The notes beneath the pieces were generated by a model. The model worked only from the letters and a program-made list of their open reading frames with translations. It was not told where the DNA came from and ran no database searches. Shown here one piece after another: positions 17,376 through 26,580 of a DNA stretch of 64,000 nt. The stretch covers positions 1-64,000 of the forward strand of contig NZ_QNUH01000019.1 in NCBI RefSeq assembly GCF_003385495.1, read 5' to 3'. Position 1 is the first letter of the stretch. Each line of letters begins with the position of its first letter. The translations under genes were made by a program, and so were the position numbers. The DNA is from Chryseobacterium elymi. GTDB taxonomy: Bacteria; Bacteroidota; Bacteroidia; Flavobacteriales; Weeksellaceae.

Positions 17376-20300
17376 ATGAAACAAAAAATCACCTTTTTAT
17401 TACTATTCTCTTTTGTATCAACACTTTGGGCCCAGAGAAAAGCCATAGAATGGGAAGGCTCTAAAATCCAAGATTTTGGTGACACAAAATTAAATCTTCC
17501 AAATTTTAAAAATGAAGGTTTTTCGTTCAGCCAAAATAATGTTTTTATTATAACCAAACAAAAAATAGGAGAAAAGCAGCTGAAAGTTTCGGATCTGGCC
17601 TGGGAAAGTGTTTCCACTAAGGATTTATATGACCTTGACAAAGGCAGACTGCCGGATTATGACATTGCAGATGTTGCCTACTATACGTTGGAAGGAGAAA
17701 GATATGCGAGCATCAGCGTGTCCTTATTTAAGAATGTAAAGGGACGGATCCAGAGACTTTCTTCATTTAATATCTCTGAAACAGCAGCTCCCAACAATTT
17801 CAAATCCGGAAATACAAACAAAGTGGGAAGCACTGCAAACCCTCTTTCGAGCGGCGGCTTCTATAAGATTAAAGTAGACAGATCCGGGATATTTAAAATT
17901 ACAACACAATTTTTAAAAGATAGCGGCATTAATCCGGCTTCTGTAAATCCTAAAAATTTCAGAATTTATGGAAACGGCGGTGTAATGCTTCCGGAATACA
18001 ACCTGGACACCAAATACAGTGCTCTTCAGGAAAACGCTATTCAAGTGGTGGGTGAAGACGATGGTGTATGGAATGACGGCGATTACGCCTTGTTCTATGC
18101 TCAGGGACCAAACGGATACAATCTTTATGATACATCCAACGGAAATGGTTTCAAGAGAGTGGATACAAGGACGGACAGAACCAATAATGTAAAAAATATA
18201 TATGAAGATTTTTCTTATTACTTCATTAATTTCGACAAGGGCCCAGGCAAAAGAGTTCAGCCTGTTGACGTTAATCTTCCGGCCGGTAATCTAATAACAA
18301 GATATGATAATTACCAGGTCATTAATAATGACCAGAAAAACCTCTTAAAAGTAGGACGAATTTGGGTAGAAGAAGCTCCATTTACTACGGATAAAACGGT
18401 TACCTTCACTACCAATTCGCCAATACAGGCTGGTGATCTCATCAGATACAGTACACAGGTGGTAGGTTATAGATCCCAGCAGAATACTGTTGAATTTAAA
18501 ATCAATAACCAAAACCCAATTGTTAAGGCGGTTCCGGCTAATACCAATAATTATGCATTCGATTTTTACCAGTTAAAATATGATGGAACCATATCCAACC
18601 TGAACGGAAATCAGATTACCCTTAATTATGCTCCAAATATTTCTGTAAATCCTAACGGAACTTTCCATTTTGATTATGCGGAAGTACAGTATAAAGAAAA
18701 TCTTGCTTTCAACGGATCCCAGATGAACTTCAGGGATTTCTCAATTGCCAGCGGAAGCAATACCAATTACGGCTTCGGGATTTCCAATGCTACAAACCTT
18801 GAACAGGTATGGGATGTAACTGATATTACGAATGCCAACAGAAGAGTAAATAAGGCGGGTGCGGGCAGTTTTAACTTTGGTTATTTTACTTCTGATCCAA
18901 ATTTCAATAATGAATTTGTGGCTTTCCGAGCTGATGCAGCTTATAACCCTCAGTTTGTAGAAAGAGTTGCCAACCAGAATCTTTCCGGGCTGCAGAATGT
19001 GGATTACCTGATCATCACGGTTCCTGAAATGATGGGGCAGGCACAGAGACTGGCCAGCTACCACCAGACTAAAAACAATTATACGGTAGAAATCGTAGAT
19101 GCTGCTAAAATTTACAATGAATTCGGAAGCGGAAGCCGGGATCTTACTGCAATAAGGGATTTTGTAACAAAACTTAATAACAGCGGAAGGCTTAAGTATG
19201 TATTCATTTTGGGAGACACTTCATATGACTATAAAAACAGAATTTCCGGCAATTCCAATATCGTTTCCGCCTATCATGGTGAAAATTCAGCAGACTTTGT
19301 CGGTTCTTTTGTGACGGATGACTACATTGTAATGACACAGCCGCAGACTGCATCTTCTATTGAAAACAACCTGCCTGACATTCCTGTCGGTAGAATTCCT
19401 GCAGCCAATGTAACTGAAGCAGGAAATATGATCAATAAAACTCTTGCCTATTATAATGCGCTTCCGGGACAGTCTTCCCCTTTCGGAGAATGGCGTATGA
19501 AGCTTGATTTTGTAGTAGATGATGATAAAGATGGAGGAAGCCCCTTCCATGAAGTTATGAATAATACATTGTCCAGCATCTTTGAAGTTCCCGGACAGCA
19601 GGATCTAAAGGAATATAACGTACGAAAATTATATCTGGATGCTTTCCCAGCCCAAAGTACTGCGGCCGGACAAAGATTTCCTCAGGTGAATCAGGCCATT
19701 TCAAATGACATAGGCAACAGTCTTTATCTGTTCTATTTCGGACATGGAGGTATCAACGGATGGGCCCAGGAAAGGGTACTTACGAGTACGGAAATTCAGA
19801 ACTCCAATAACTTCTCCAATGTTTACAGCAGATTCCCTTTTGTCTCTACCATTACCTGTGAATTTACATTATGGGATGAGCCGGCAACTTCTTCTGCAGG
19901 GGAACAGTTCATTAAGCTTAAGCAAGGAGGTGTTGCAGCCATGATTACATCAAGCCGTGCCATTGGTGTAGATTACGGACGTAACTTTACGGATCTTTAC
20001 ACAAAGAATATTTTTAAACTGATTGGCGATGATTTTGAAACTTTAGGATATGCTCATTTAAATGCTAAAAAACAAAAAGGAGCCAATATTGACCATCTGA
20101 AAGTAAATTTACTTGGTGATCCGGCTATGAAACTGAGTAGACCTCAAAGACAACTTGTTATCGACAATATTGAGTCTCCGGTTCCGGGATTGATCAGAGG
20201 CCTGGATTTCATTAAAGTGAAAGGCCATATCAACAATCCTAACGGAACGGTGAACACCACCTTCAACGGAAGGGTTTCTATTAATATTTTTGATAAAAGG

Positions 20301-21275
20301 CTGAACAAAAAAACTTTGAATAATGACGGAGTATTATCGCCTGTCATGGAATACACAGAAGAAGGAAGTGCTATTGTTAAAGCATCAGGAACCGCAGTAA
20401 ACGGAGTATTCACTGTAGAATTCTATGTACCGAAGGATATCAACTATGCTGTAGGACAAGGAAGAATACTGGGTTATGCAGACAATAAAGCAATGGATGT
20501 ATTCAATAACCAGGCAGTACAGGTGGGAGATATCAACCCAAATGGAATCAATGATAATGAACCTCCAAAGGTAAAATTGTATATGAATAATACAAATTTT
20601 GCCGATGGCGGAATCACGAACCAGAATCCTATGCTTTTGGCTTGTGTTACTGATGACACGGGGATCAACTCCACAGGATCCGGTGTAGGTCATGATATTA
20701 CTGTTTATCTTGACGGGCAGATCATCAACACCGTTGTTCTGAATGACTTCTTTTCATCAGGCGAAGGAAACGGATGTCTTAACCCGAGTCTTGCCGATTA
20801 CCAGAAAGGAAATGTAACCTACCCTTTCAGGAATTTAGCGATTGGACAACACCAGTTAACATTTAAAGTTTGGGACATAAACAATAATTCGACAACTGCT
20901 ACGTTAAACTTTGAAGTTAAGGATGAAACTGACCAGCATCTGATCATTAACAGACCGCTGAACTGGCCGAATCCGTTTACCAATAAAACATACATCCAGT
21001 TTGAACATAACTGCGATGATATTTTAGATGTAAATGTTCAGATCTATACGATAACAGGAAAATTAGTGAGAACATTATCTCAGCCTGTCGTTGCAGAACC
21101 TTTCCTACAGGGCTTTAGAACACCTCGCCAGGCAATAGAATGGGATGGAAGAGACGATTTTGGGTCAACTGTTGCAAAAGGTACGTATATTTTTAAGATA
21201 TTTGCAAAAAGTCAAAATCAAGAAAAATGCAAAGGAAGTGCTACGGCTGTAGAAAAAATGGTACTTTTGAAATAA
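17376..21275 (+). CDS. porU: Type IX secretion system sortase PorU
   Basis: C25 (gingipain-type) cysteine protease of the outer surface that removes the C-terminal signal domain of T9SS cargo and attaches the cargo to lipopolysaccharide. It has 1299 residues with a signal peptide (about 1-19, TLWAQ). The catalytic pair is visible as H790 in YFGHGGINGW and C828 in STITCEFTLW. An FlgD-like Ig domain closes the protein (VQIYTITGKLVRTL and EWDGRDDFGSTVAKGTYIFK). porV follows 59 nt later on the same strand; gldJ is divergent 164 bp upstream. Confidence 0.95.
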   Translation: MKQKITFLLLFSFVSTLWAQRKAIEWEGSKIQDFGDTKLNLPNFKNEGFSFSQNNVFIITKQKIGEKQLKVSDLAWESVSTKDLYDLDKGRLPDYDIADVAYYTLEGERYASISVSLFKNVKGRIQRLSSFNISETAAPNNFKSGNTNKVGSTANPLSSGGFYKIKVDRSGIFKITTQFLKDSGINPASVNPKNFRIYGNGGVMLPEYNLDTKYSALQENAIQVVGEDDGVWNDGDYALFYAQGPNGYNLYDTSNGNGFKRVDTRTDRTNNVKNIYEDFSYYFINFDKGPGKRVQPVDVNLPAGNLITRYDNYQVINNDQKNLLKVGRIWVEEAPFTTDKTVTFTTNSPIQAGDLIRYSTQVVGYRSQQNTVEFKINNQNPIVKAVPANTNNYAFDFYQLKYDGTISNLNGNQITLNYAPNISVNPNGTFHFDYAEVQYKENLAFNGSQMNFRDFSIASGSNTNYGFGISNATNLEQVWDVTDITNANRRVNKAGAGSFNFGYFTSDPNFNNEFVAFRADAAYNPQFVERVANQNLSGLQNVDYLIITVPEMMGQAQRLASYHQTKNNYTVEIVDAAKIYNEFGSGSRDLTAIRDFVTKLNNSGRLKYVFILGDTSYDYKNRISGNSNIVSAYHGENSADFVGSFVTDDYIVMTQPQTASSIENNLPDIPVGRIPAANVTEAGNMINKTLAYYNALPGQSSPFGEWRMKLDFVVDDDKDGGSPFHEVMNNTLSSIFEVPGQQDLKEYNVRKLYLDAFPAQSTAAGQRFPQVNQAISNDIGNSLYLFYFGHGGINGWAQERVLTSTEIQNSNNFSNVYSRFPFVSTITCEFTLWDEPATSSAGEQFIKLKQGGVAAMITSSRAIGVDYGRNFTDLYTKNIFKLIGDDFETLGYAHLNAKKQKGANIDHLKVNLLGDPAMKLSRPQRQLVIDNIESPVPGLIRGLDFIKVKGHINNPNGTVNTTFNGRVSINIFDKRLNKKTLNNDGVLSPVMEYTEEGSAIVKASGTAVNGVFTVEFYVPKDINYAVGQGRILGYADNKAMDVFNNQAVQVGDINPNGINDNEPPKVKLYMNNTNFADGGITNQNPMLLACVTDDTGINSTGSGVGHDITVYLDGQIINTVVLNDFFSSGEGNGCLNPSLADYQKGNVTYPFRNLAIGQHQLTFKVWDINNNSTTATLNFEVKDETDQHLIINRPLNWPNPFTNKTYIQFEHNCDDILDVNVQIYTITGKLVRTLSQPVVAEPFLQGFRTPRQAIEWDGRDDFGSTVAKGTYIFKIFAKSQNQEKCKGSATAVEKMVLLK

Positions 21276-21334
21276 ATAAATAATACATAGATAATAATTG
21301 TTATAAAAAACTGATAATATATAAAAGACAACAT

Positions 21335-22498
21335 ATGAATTTAACTACTAAACTGCTTTTGGGATTTGGTTTAAGTGCTGGTTTTTTAGGCTATTCGCAA
21401 GATTTAAGTAAAATAAATCCAGTATTAACCGGAGCTCCTTTTCTAAGAATTGCACCAGATGCAAGAGCTGGAGGTATGGGAGACCAGGGGGTGGTAACTT
21501 CACCGGATGCATTTTCACAATTCTGGAATGCGGCAAAATATCCTTTTAGCAGAACAAGTTCTTCCGTAGGTCTTAACTATACGCCTTATATGGGAAAACT
21601 TACCAATGATGTATTTTTACTATATGGTGCATTCCATAAATTTTTAGGCCAGGAAGAAAGATCCACTATTTCTGCAAGTATCTATTATTTCAACATGGGT
21701 GAGGTAGATCTTACCCAGCTGGTAGGCTCAGAAGTAACTTCTATGGGTACATCAAAACCTAATGAATTTTCCATTGACGTTGCTTACGGTCTGAAACTTT
21801 CTGATTCTTACTCAATGGCTGTTACCGGTAGATTCATCCGTTCAGATTTAGCCGGAGGCTTCAACACAGATACTACGCTTAAAGCTGCGAACTCATTTGC
21901 AGTAGACGTTTCAGGATACTATACATCTCCAAGATTTTCAAGTTTCGGAGGATACGACGGTAAAGTGAATGCAGGTTTCGCGGTTCAGAACTTAGGTCCG
22001 AAATTAGACTATACAGGAAATGAAGAATCCAGATCTTACCTGCCTACTATGGCAAGATTGGGACTTGGATATGATATGTATTTGGATGATATGAACAAGA
22101 TAGGCATTAGTGTAGAAGGCTCTAAAATTTTGGTTCCGGGTTCAGAATATGTAGGAATAGATCCTAACACAAGACAGCCACGATATGAAGTTCCTAACGT
22201 AGGAGTAATGTCGGGGATCGGAAAATCTTTCAAAAATAAAAACTCTATCATGATGAGTGGTGCTTTGGAATATTCTTATGACAATGCATTTTCAGTAAGA
22301 ACAGGTTACTTCCACGAAAGCGAGGAGCAGGGAGCAAGACAGTTTGCCACAGCAGGTATCGGATTGAAATACCGTTCTTTCGGACTTGATCTTTCTTATC
22401 TTATCAATATGTCAAAAATCAATACAGCTTTAGATAACACCCTTCGTTTCGGTCTTACCTGGAACATTGGTGACGAAACATCTAATGTAGATAATTAA
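21335..22498 (+). CDS. porV: Type IX secretion system outer-membrane protein PorV
   Basis: Beta-barrel shuttle of 387 residues that carries cargo from the SprA translocon to PorU for processing and surface attachment. The signal peptide (about 1-21, GYSQ) is followed by the family head GAPFLRIAPDARAGGMGDQG and the SPDAFSQFWNAAKYPF segment common to PorV. Barrel strands continue to the end. It lies directly downstream of porU, the standard flavobacterial order, and is followed by a hairpin terminator. Confidence 0.95.
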   Translation: MNLTTKLLLGFGLSAGFLGYSQDLSKINPVLTGAPFLRIAPDARAGGMGDQGVVTSPDAFSQFWNAAKYPFSRTSSSVGLNYTPYMGKLTNDVFLLYGAFHKFLGQEERSTISASIYYFNMGEVDLTQLVGSEVTSMGTSKPNEFSIDVAYGLKLSDSYSMAVTGRFIRSDLAGGFNTDTTLKAANSFAVDVSGYYTSPRFSSFGGYDGKVNAGFAVQNLGPKLDYTGNEESRSYLPTMARLGLGYDMYLDDMNKIGISVEGSKILVPGSEYVGIDPNTRQPRYEVPNVGVMSGIGKSFKNKNSIMMSGALEYSYDNAFSVRTGYFHESEEQGARQFATAGIGLKYRSFGLDLSYLINMSKINTALDNTLRFGLTWNIGDETSNVDN

Positions 22499-22518
22499 GA
22501 TATTTAATACCTAAATAT

Positions 22519-22547
22519 AAAAAGTCTCATTTCTATGGGGCTTTTTT
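22519..22547 (+). terminator. porU-porV terminator
   Basis: AAAAAGTCTCAT (22519-22530) pairs along its full length, with two G-U pairs, with ATGGGGCTTTTT (22535-22546), and a T-tract follows. A decayed partial copy (AAAGTCTCATTTTTATAAGG) lies at about 22770-22789. Confidence 0.8.
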
Positions 22548-22562
22548 GTAAACAATTAGTTC

Positions 22563-22735
22563 GTCAATTGGCAATTAGCTACGCTGTCAATTGGCTTCGC
22601 CGTGAATTTTTCTCTCATTCTTACAGGCTCCCTCTTCACTTGCGAAGCACATTCACCATTCAAACTCTTCGGCAAATAGTACAATCTGTCATACCAAATT
22701 CGTCATAAGCACAGCCAGTCAAATTGCCAATTGAC
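22563..22735. repeat. Inverted repeat filling the porV-FUSC gap
   Basis: The 14-bp arms GTCAATTGGCAATT (22563-22576) and AATTGCCAATTGAC (22722-22735) are exact reverse complements. A third partial copy, GTCAATTGGCTTCGCCGTG, begins at 22585. The gap of 323 bp holds no gene. Vocabulary is shared with the element at 5465-5557. Confidence 0.75.
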
Positions 22736-22809
22736 AAATTATTAAAGAAATATAATATATAAGTTTGTAAAAGTCTCATTTTTATAAGGTATTTCTTGTT
22801 TTCAATAAT

Positions 22810-22817
22810 TAATTTTG
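22810..22817 (+). promoter_or_regulatory. TAATTTTG promoter element 4 nt before the FUSC gene
   Basis: Exact TAnnTTTG, then TAGT, then the ATG at 22822. The layout TTTGTAGyATG is shared with the TauE/SafE gene at 37327. A leaderless transcript is inferred. Confidence 0.5.
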
Positions 22818-22821
22818 TAGT

Positions 22822-25086
22822 ATGAACTATTCAGCAGAACTCAAAAAATTCGTTACCAGCCAATATGTATATTCTGCGATCAGAATTACGCTGGCCACCG
22901 TTCTGCCCTGTTTAGTCCTCGCCCATTTCGGAATCCTGAAAGAATACTTTTTATTTCCCCTCGGGACCAGTTTTGTAGCACTCTGTGATCAGCCCGGGCC
23001 TTTTATCAGAAGGAGAAATGCGCTTACGTTTGCTATTTTTTGTTTTGTGTTCGTTGCATTTATTGCCAGCATGGTCATGAATTTTAAAGTTCTGGTTATC
23101 CTGGAAATCATTGTGTTCGGAATGTTCTTTTCTCTTATCGGAGTTTACGGACAGAGGCTTGCAGCCGTAGGTTCATTATCTCTTGTTGTACTGGCGATCT
23201 TTATTGACGGGCATCTTACAGGAAGTAATATTCTCAAAAGCCTGCTGATTTTTGCATCCGGCTGTATTTGGTTTTTGCTTATTTTCCTTATAGTCACCAC
23301 TATCCAGCCTTACAAACTGGCAGGACAAATGATCGGGGAAAATTATCTGCAGCTTGCAGAATTTTTAAAGATCAAAGCCAACTATTATCAGAAAAATCCT
23401 GATTTTGATAAGCTTACCACTCAGGTCATTGCCAAGCAGATCGGGATCAAAAACCTTCAGGAAGAAACCAGGGAAACTGTTTTCAAGACAAGAACCATCG
23501 TTAATGAATCAACAACAACCAGCCGTCTGCTGATGCTGATGTTTTTGAATTCCATGGACCTTCATGAAAAGCTAATGACTTCTGAAAGCGATTATCAGAA
23601 ACTGCAGCAGAGTTTCGAGGACAGCATGATCCTGGTCAATATCCACGACTACCTTAATCTGCTTGCCGAAGAAATTACCAATATAGGAATCTCGCTTCAG
23701 ATTGGAACAAGAGCAAAACCCATCTTCGATCTGGAACATGAACTTAAAAACCTTAACGTTCATTATTTTGAGTTGCGTAATAAGCAGCTGACTCCTGATA
23801 ATCTGGAAAATTTCATGATCCTCCGCCAGATCCTGATGCGCATCAATGAGATAACAAAAGAAATCAATGAGATCTATAAAGTGTTTTCCCAAGATGTAAA
23901 ACTGGCCAAAAGCCTTTCTACAGGGCTAGATTTGAAAAAATTCATGCCTAATGAAGAGAAGCTCAACTTCAAAGTTTTAAGGAATAATATATCGCTTTCA
24001 TCCTCCCACTTCAGACATGCGATAAGAATTACGACAGCTCTGCTTGTAGGTTATCTTTTCTCTATGTTCGATTTTCTGGGTCTGGGTCATACCTACTGGA
24101 TTCTTATTACGATTACAGCAATATTGAAACCTGCCTACTCCATTACAAAAAAAAGGAATCTTCTGCGTTTATACGGAACCATTGCAGGTGCAGTTATTGC
24201 CTATACGATTCTGCATTTTGTACACTTCAATGGTCTTTTATTTACCATTCTGCTCTTGAGCATGATCATGTGTTTCAGCTTTCTGAAAGGCCGCTATTTC
24301 TGGGCTGTCCTGTTTATGACGATCTATGTATTTCTGAGCTTTAACTTTTTAAATCCAGGAAATGTAAATGTGATCTTTAAAGACAGAATTCTGGATACCA
24401 TTATTGCCGGAGTCATTGCTTTTGCCGTGTCATATATTGTTCTTCCTGTATGGGAACATACTCAAAACCTTGATCTGATGAAAAAATCTGCTGCAGATAA
24501 TCTGATCTATTTTGAAAGTGTCATTTCCAAATTCTTACAGGGAGATTTTGATATTGAAGATTATAAAGTAAAGCGGAAAAATGCCATTATTTCGCTGGCC
24601 AACCTTTCCGACAACTTCCAGAGAATGATCTCTGAACCGAAGAATCAACAGAAAAAACTTGAAGTTGTCCACCAGTTTGTAGCAACATCACACCTGATCA
24701 CAGCTTATACCGCTTCCCTTTCCCAATACTCTAAAAACAATGAAAAGTATCCTGAAATAGATGCTGAAAGCTGGAGCAGAAAGATTGAAGCCGAGATGCA
24801 GCAGACCTCAGTTTTACTACATGGAAACGAGATCAATGAAGCTTTAAAAATGGAAAGCCGCCTGGAGCCGGAAGATTCTTCCATTGAAAATATGCTAGTA
24901 AAAAGAAAAACAGAAATTGAGGAAAATGATCTGGTTGACAGAAGGGATCCTGATAAAATTTCACATTTAACGGAGCTTAAAAACATTCATGATATCCTGG
25001 AGCTGATCTACGATGTAGCAAAGGAGCAGAGAAAAGTGATTGAAAAATACAGAAGCGAAGCAGATTCTACTCCTCCACAATCGTAA
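22822..25086 (+). CDS. FUSC-family inner-membrane transporter (YccS/YhfK-like)
   Basis: A 754-residue protein with two copies of a membrane block. Helices at about 20-165 are followed by a soluble helical region (170-390). A second block at about 405-560 carries the FUSC-type sequence HAIRITTALLVGYLFSMF, then GLGHTYWILITITAILKPAY and KRNLLRLYGTIAGAV. A soluble tail follows. FUSC proteins resemble aromatic-acid exporters of the AaeB type, but the substrate of this clade is unknown. The 3' end overlaps that of the convergent phosphopantetheinyl transferase by 20 bp. Confidence 0.85.
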   Translation: MNYSAELKKFVTSQYVYSAIRITLATVLPCLVLAHFGILKEYFLFPLGTSFVALCDQPGPFIRRRNALTFAIFCFVFVAFIASMVMNFKVLVILEIIVFGMFFSLIGVYGQRLAAVGSLSLVVLAIFIDGHLTGSNILKSLLIFASGCIWFLLIFLIVTTIQPYKLAGQMIGENYLQLAEFLKIKANYYQKNPDFDKLTTQVIAKQIGIKNLQEETRETVFKTRTIVNESTTTSRLLMLMFLNSMDLHEKLMTSESDYQKLQQSFEDSMILVNIHDYLNLLAEEITNIGISLQIGTRAKPIFDLEHELKNLNVHYFELRNKQLTPDNLENFMILRQILMRINEITKEINEIYKVFSQDVKLAKSLSTGLDLKKFMPNEEKLNFKVLRNNISLSSSHFRHAIRITTALLVGYLFSMFDFLGLGHTYWILITITAILKPAYSITKKRNLLRLYGTIAGAVIAYTILHFVHFNGLLFTILLLSMIMCFSFLKGRYFWAVLFMTIYVFLSFNFLNPGNVNVIFKDRILDTIIAGVIAFAVSYIVLPVWEHTQNLDLMKKSAADNLIYFESVISKFLQGDFDIEDYKVKRKNAIISLANLSDNFQRMISEPKNQQKKLEVVHQFVATSHLITAYTASLSQYSKNNEKYPEIDAESWSRKIEAEMQQTSVLLHGNEINEALKMESRLEPEDSSIENMLVKRKTEIEENDLVDRRDPDKISHLTELKNIHDILELIYDVAKEQRKVIEKYRSEADSTPPQS

Positions 25087-25681
25087 AGCAGTAGTCATCA
25101 AAAAATTCCACTCTCGCCTTGAACTCGTCTGAAAACTGTTCGTCATAAACCCTGCAGCTTATTTTATGAAGATGCTTGAGCTCAAACGGCTTTACTTCGT
25201 AGTTCTTCTTCAGAGACCAGTATTTGGAATGATGAATCTTATACATGCTTTCCTTTACACTCCATATAATAGTATAGAAAGCTGGGGCATTATTTTCAGG
25301 GATGAACCCTCTTTCATTTTCATAGGTGAATTTATCGATAACCCTTAGAATCTTTGGATTGAATTTTTCAATATCAATGCCTATCTTGTTTTTAGAAATC
25401 GCTATAGCTGCAAAAGGAAATGAATGGGTGATGGAAATTTCCGCATCTTTAGGTGACAGGAAAGGTTCCCTTTCTTTATATAATATTTTAGCGTGAGGTT
25501 TTAAGCCTTTCAGAAGTTTACGGACCATCAGTACCTCCTGGAGTTTTTTCGGATGGTAGTCCTTTACTTTTTCCGCATTTTCAGGTTCCAGAAGTTCATT
25601 GATATCAAGCTCTTCGCTTTCATCATATTTCCATACAAGAATCGTTGCATTGTCGTCTGAAAAATCTCGGTAAAGGGGCAT
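25067..25681 (-). CDS. 4'-phosphopantetheinyl transferase superfamily protein
   Basis: Transfers phosphopantetheine from CoA to a carrier-protein serine. The 204 residues contain the Sfp/Gsp-type magnesium motif GIDIEKF (101-107, with D103 and E105) and the second signature WSVKESMYK (140-148), plus the upstream SITHSFPF. The carrier protein is not in this window; it could be the fatty-acid acyl carrier protein or a flexirubin/polyketide carrier, since many flavobacteria make such pigments. That link is speculation. Confidence 0.85.
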   Translation of the reverse strand: MPLYRDFSDDNATILVWKYDESEELDINELLEPENAEKVKDYHPKKLQEVLMVRKLLKGLKPHAKILYKEREPFLSPKDAEISITHSFPFAAIAISKNKIGIDIEKFNPKILRVIDKFTYENERGFIPENNAPAFYTIIWSVKESMYKIHHSKYWSLKKNYEVKPFELKHLHKISCRVYDEQFSDEFKARVEFFDDYCFTIVEE

Positions 25682-25720
25682 CGTTTTTTTATTCGATAAA
25701 AGTAGTGAAAAGATGTGGAA

Positions 25721-25876
25721 GTTGAAAGGGATGGAAGAAGGGAGCCGGAAGATGGAAGTGATTATTCGTTTGTAAAATAATTTTTAAAAGTGTAATTCAA
25801 AAAAAAATCTTATTCAATAAAAAAACATTTTCTTTACTCAAACTTTATAAACTTCCTTCTCCCCTCTTCCATCTTT
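25721..25876. repeat. Imperfect inverted repeat of the GATGGAAG type
   Basis: Left words GATGGAAGAAGGGAG and GAAGATGGAAG (from about 25730) mirror CTTCCTTCTCCCCTCTTCC (about 25852-25870) imperfectly across an A/T-rich middle. It fills the 202-bp gap between two minus-strand genes, which contains no gene. Confidence 0.55.
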
Positions 25877-25883
25877 TTCTTAT

Positions 25884-26414
25884 TTATTTCGACTGATGAT
25901 TTACATCATTTCTATGCTCGAGAATTTCAAGATTCTCATCTACAAAATAAGCACTTCCAAATCCGTTTACATAAGAACCTTTTACAGGCTGCAGAGCAAT
26001 AAGAATAAAGTCTCCCATTTCAGAAATAACATCAACCACTTTTCCGTGAGTTTCTTTAAGCTTAGTGACAACGGTGTCCCAGGTTGCAGAATCTCTTTCT
26101 ATCTGGGAAGTTGACGCCTCGATGGTGAGGCGTTCACGGGCATAAATCTGTTTGGTTGCAGATTCGTCTTCAATAAACATCACTGAGGTTTTTCTGCCGT
26201 CCGCAAGATTTTTCGTGTGTCTTGCCATAAAAGATACCAGAACATATAACGTATTGCCTATCTGGACATAAGGAGCATAGCTGGAATTAGGAGTTCCTTC
26301 TGCATCTACTGTAGCTAAAATTACACTTTTAGTACGTTCTATCAGTTCCTTTACTTTTGGAGCAACCGGCTTTGCCTTTCTATTGGCCTCTTCCTGAGCA
26401 TTTGTATGATTCAT
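25884..26414 (-). CDS. HugZ/HutZ-like pyridoxamine 5'-phosphate oxidase-fold protein
   Basis: A 176-residue protein with the split-barrel flavin/heme-binding fold. The order TVDAEGTPNSSYAPYVQ, SFMARHTKNL, SVMFIEDE, YARERLTIEA and the ending VKGSYVNGFGSAYFV parallels HutZ/HugZ heme-degrading proteins, which use a C-terminal His region for heme. The tail here has H167 (LEHRNDVNHQSK also has H172), so heme binding is possible but unproven. No heme uptake genes are adjacent. The alternative is a generic FMN-binding oxidoreductase. Confidence 0.75.
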   Translation of the reverse strand: MNHTNAQEEANRKAKPVAPKVKELIERTKSVILATVDAEGTPNSSYAPYVQIGNTLYVLVSFMARHTKNLADGRKTSVMFIEDESATKQIYARERLTIEASTSQIERDSATWDTVVTKLKETHGKVVDVISEMGDFILIALQPVKGSYVNGFGSAYFVDENLEILEHRNDVNHQSK

Positions 26415-26433
26415 AGTATAAAATTTATCTGAA

Positions 26434-26441
26434 CAAAAGTA
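26434..26441 (-). promoter_or_regulatory. TACTTTTG promoter element of the HugZ-like gene
   Basis: Exact TAnnTTTG on the minus strand, 19 nt before the ATG at 26414. Confidence 0.45.
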
Positions 26442-26533
26442 GTTATTTATATTAAGACTAAATAATATTAAATCATGTATAATCTCATAAAATCTAACTC
26501 AGTCTGTCGTTTTTTTATCTTAATTATTAATTG

Positions 26534-26541
26534 TAATTTTG
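26534..26541 (+). promoter_or_regulatory. TAATTTTG promoter element of ahcY
   Basis: Exact TAnnTTTG followed by C, 39 nt before the ahcY start. No clear -33 TTG at the ideal distance. Confidence 0.5.
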
Positions 26542-26580
26542 CATTTCATTATCAACTGAATTTAAACTTATTCATTACAT

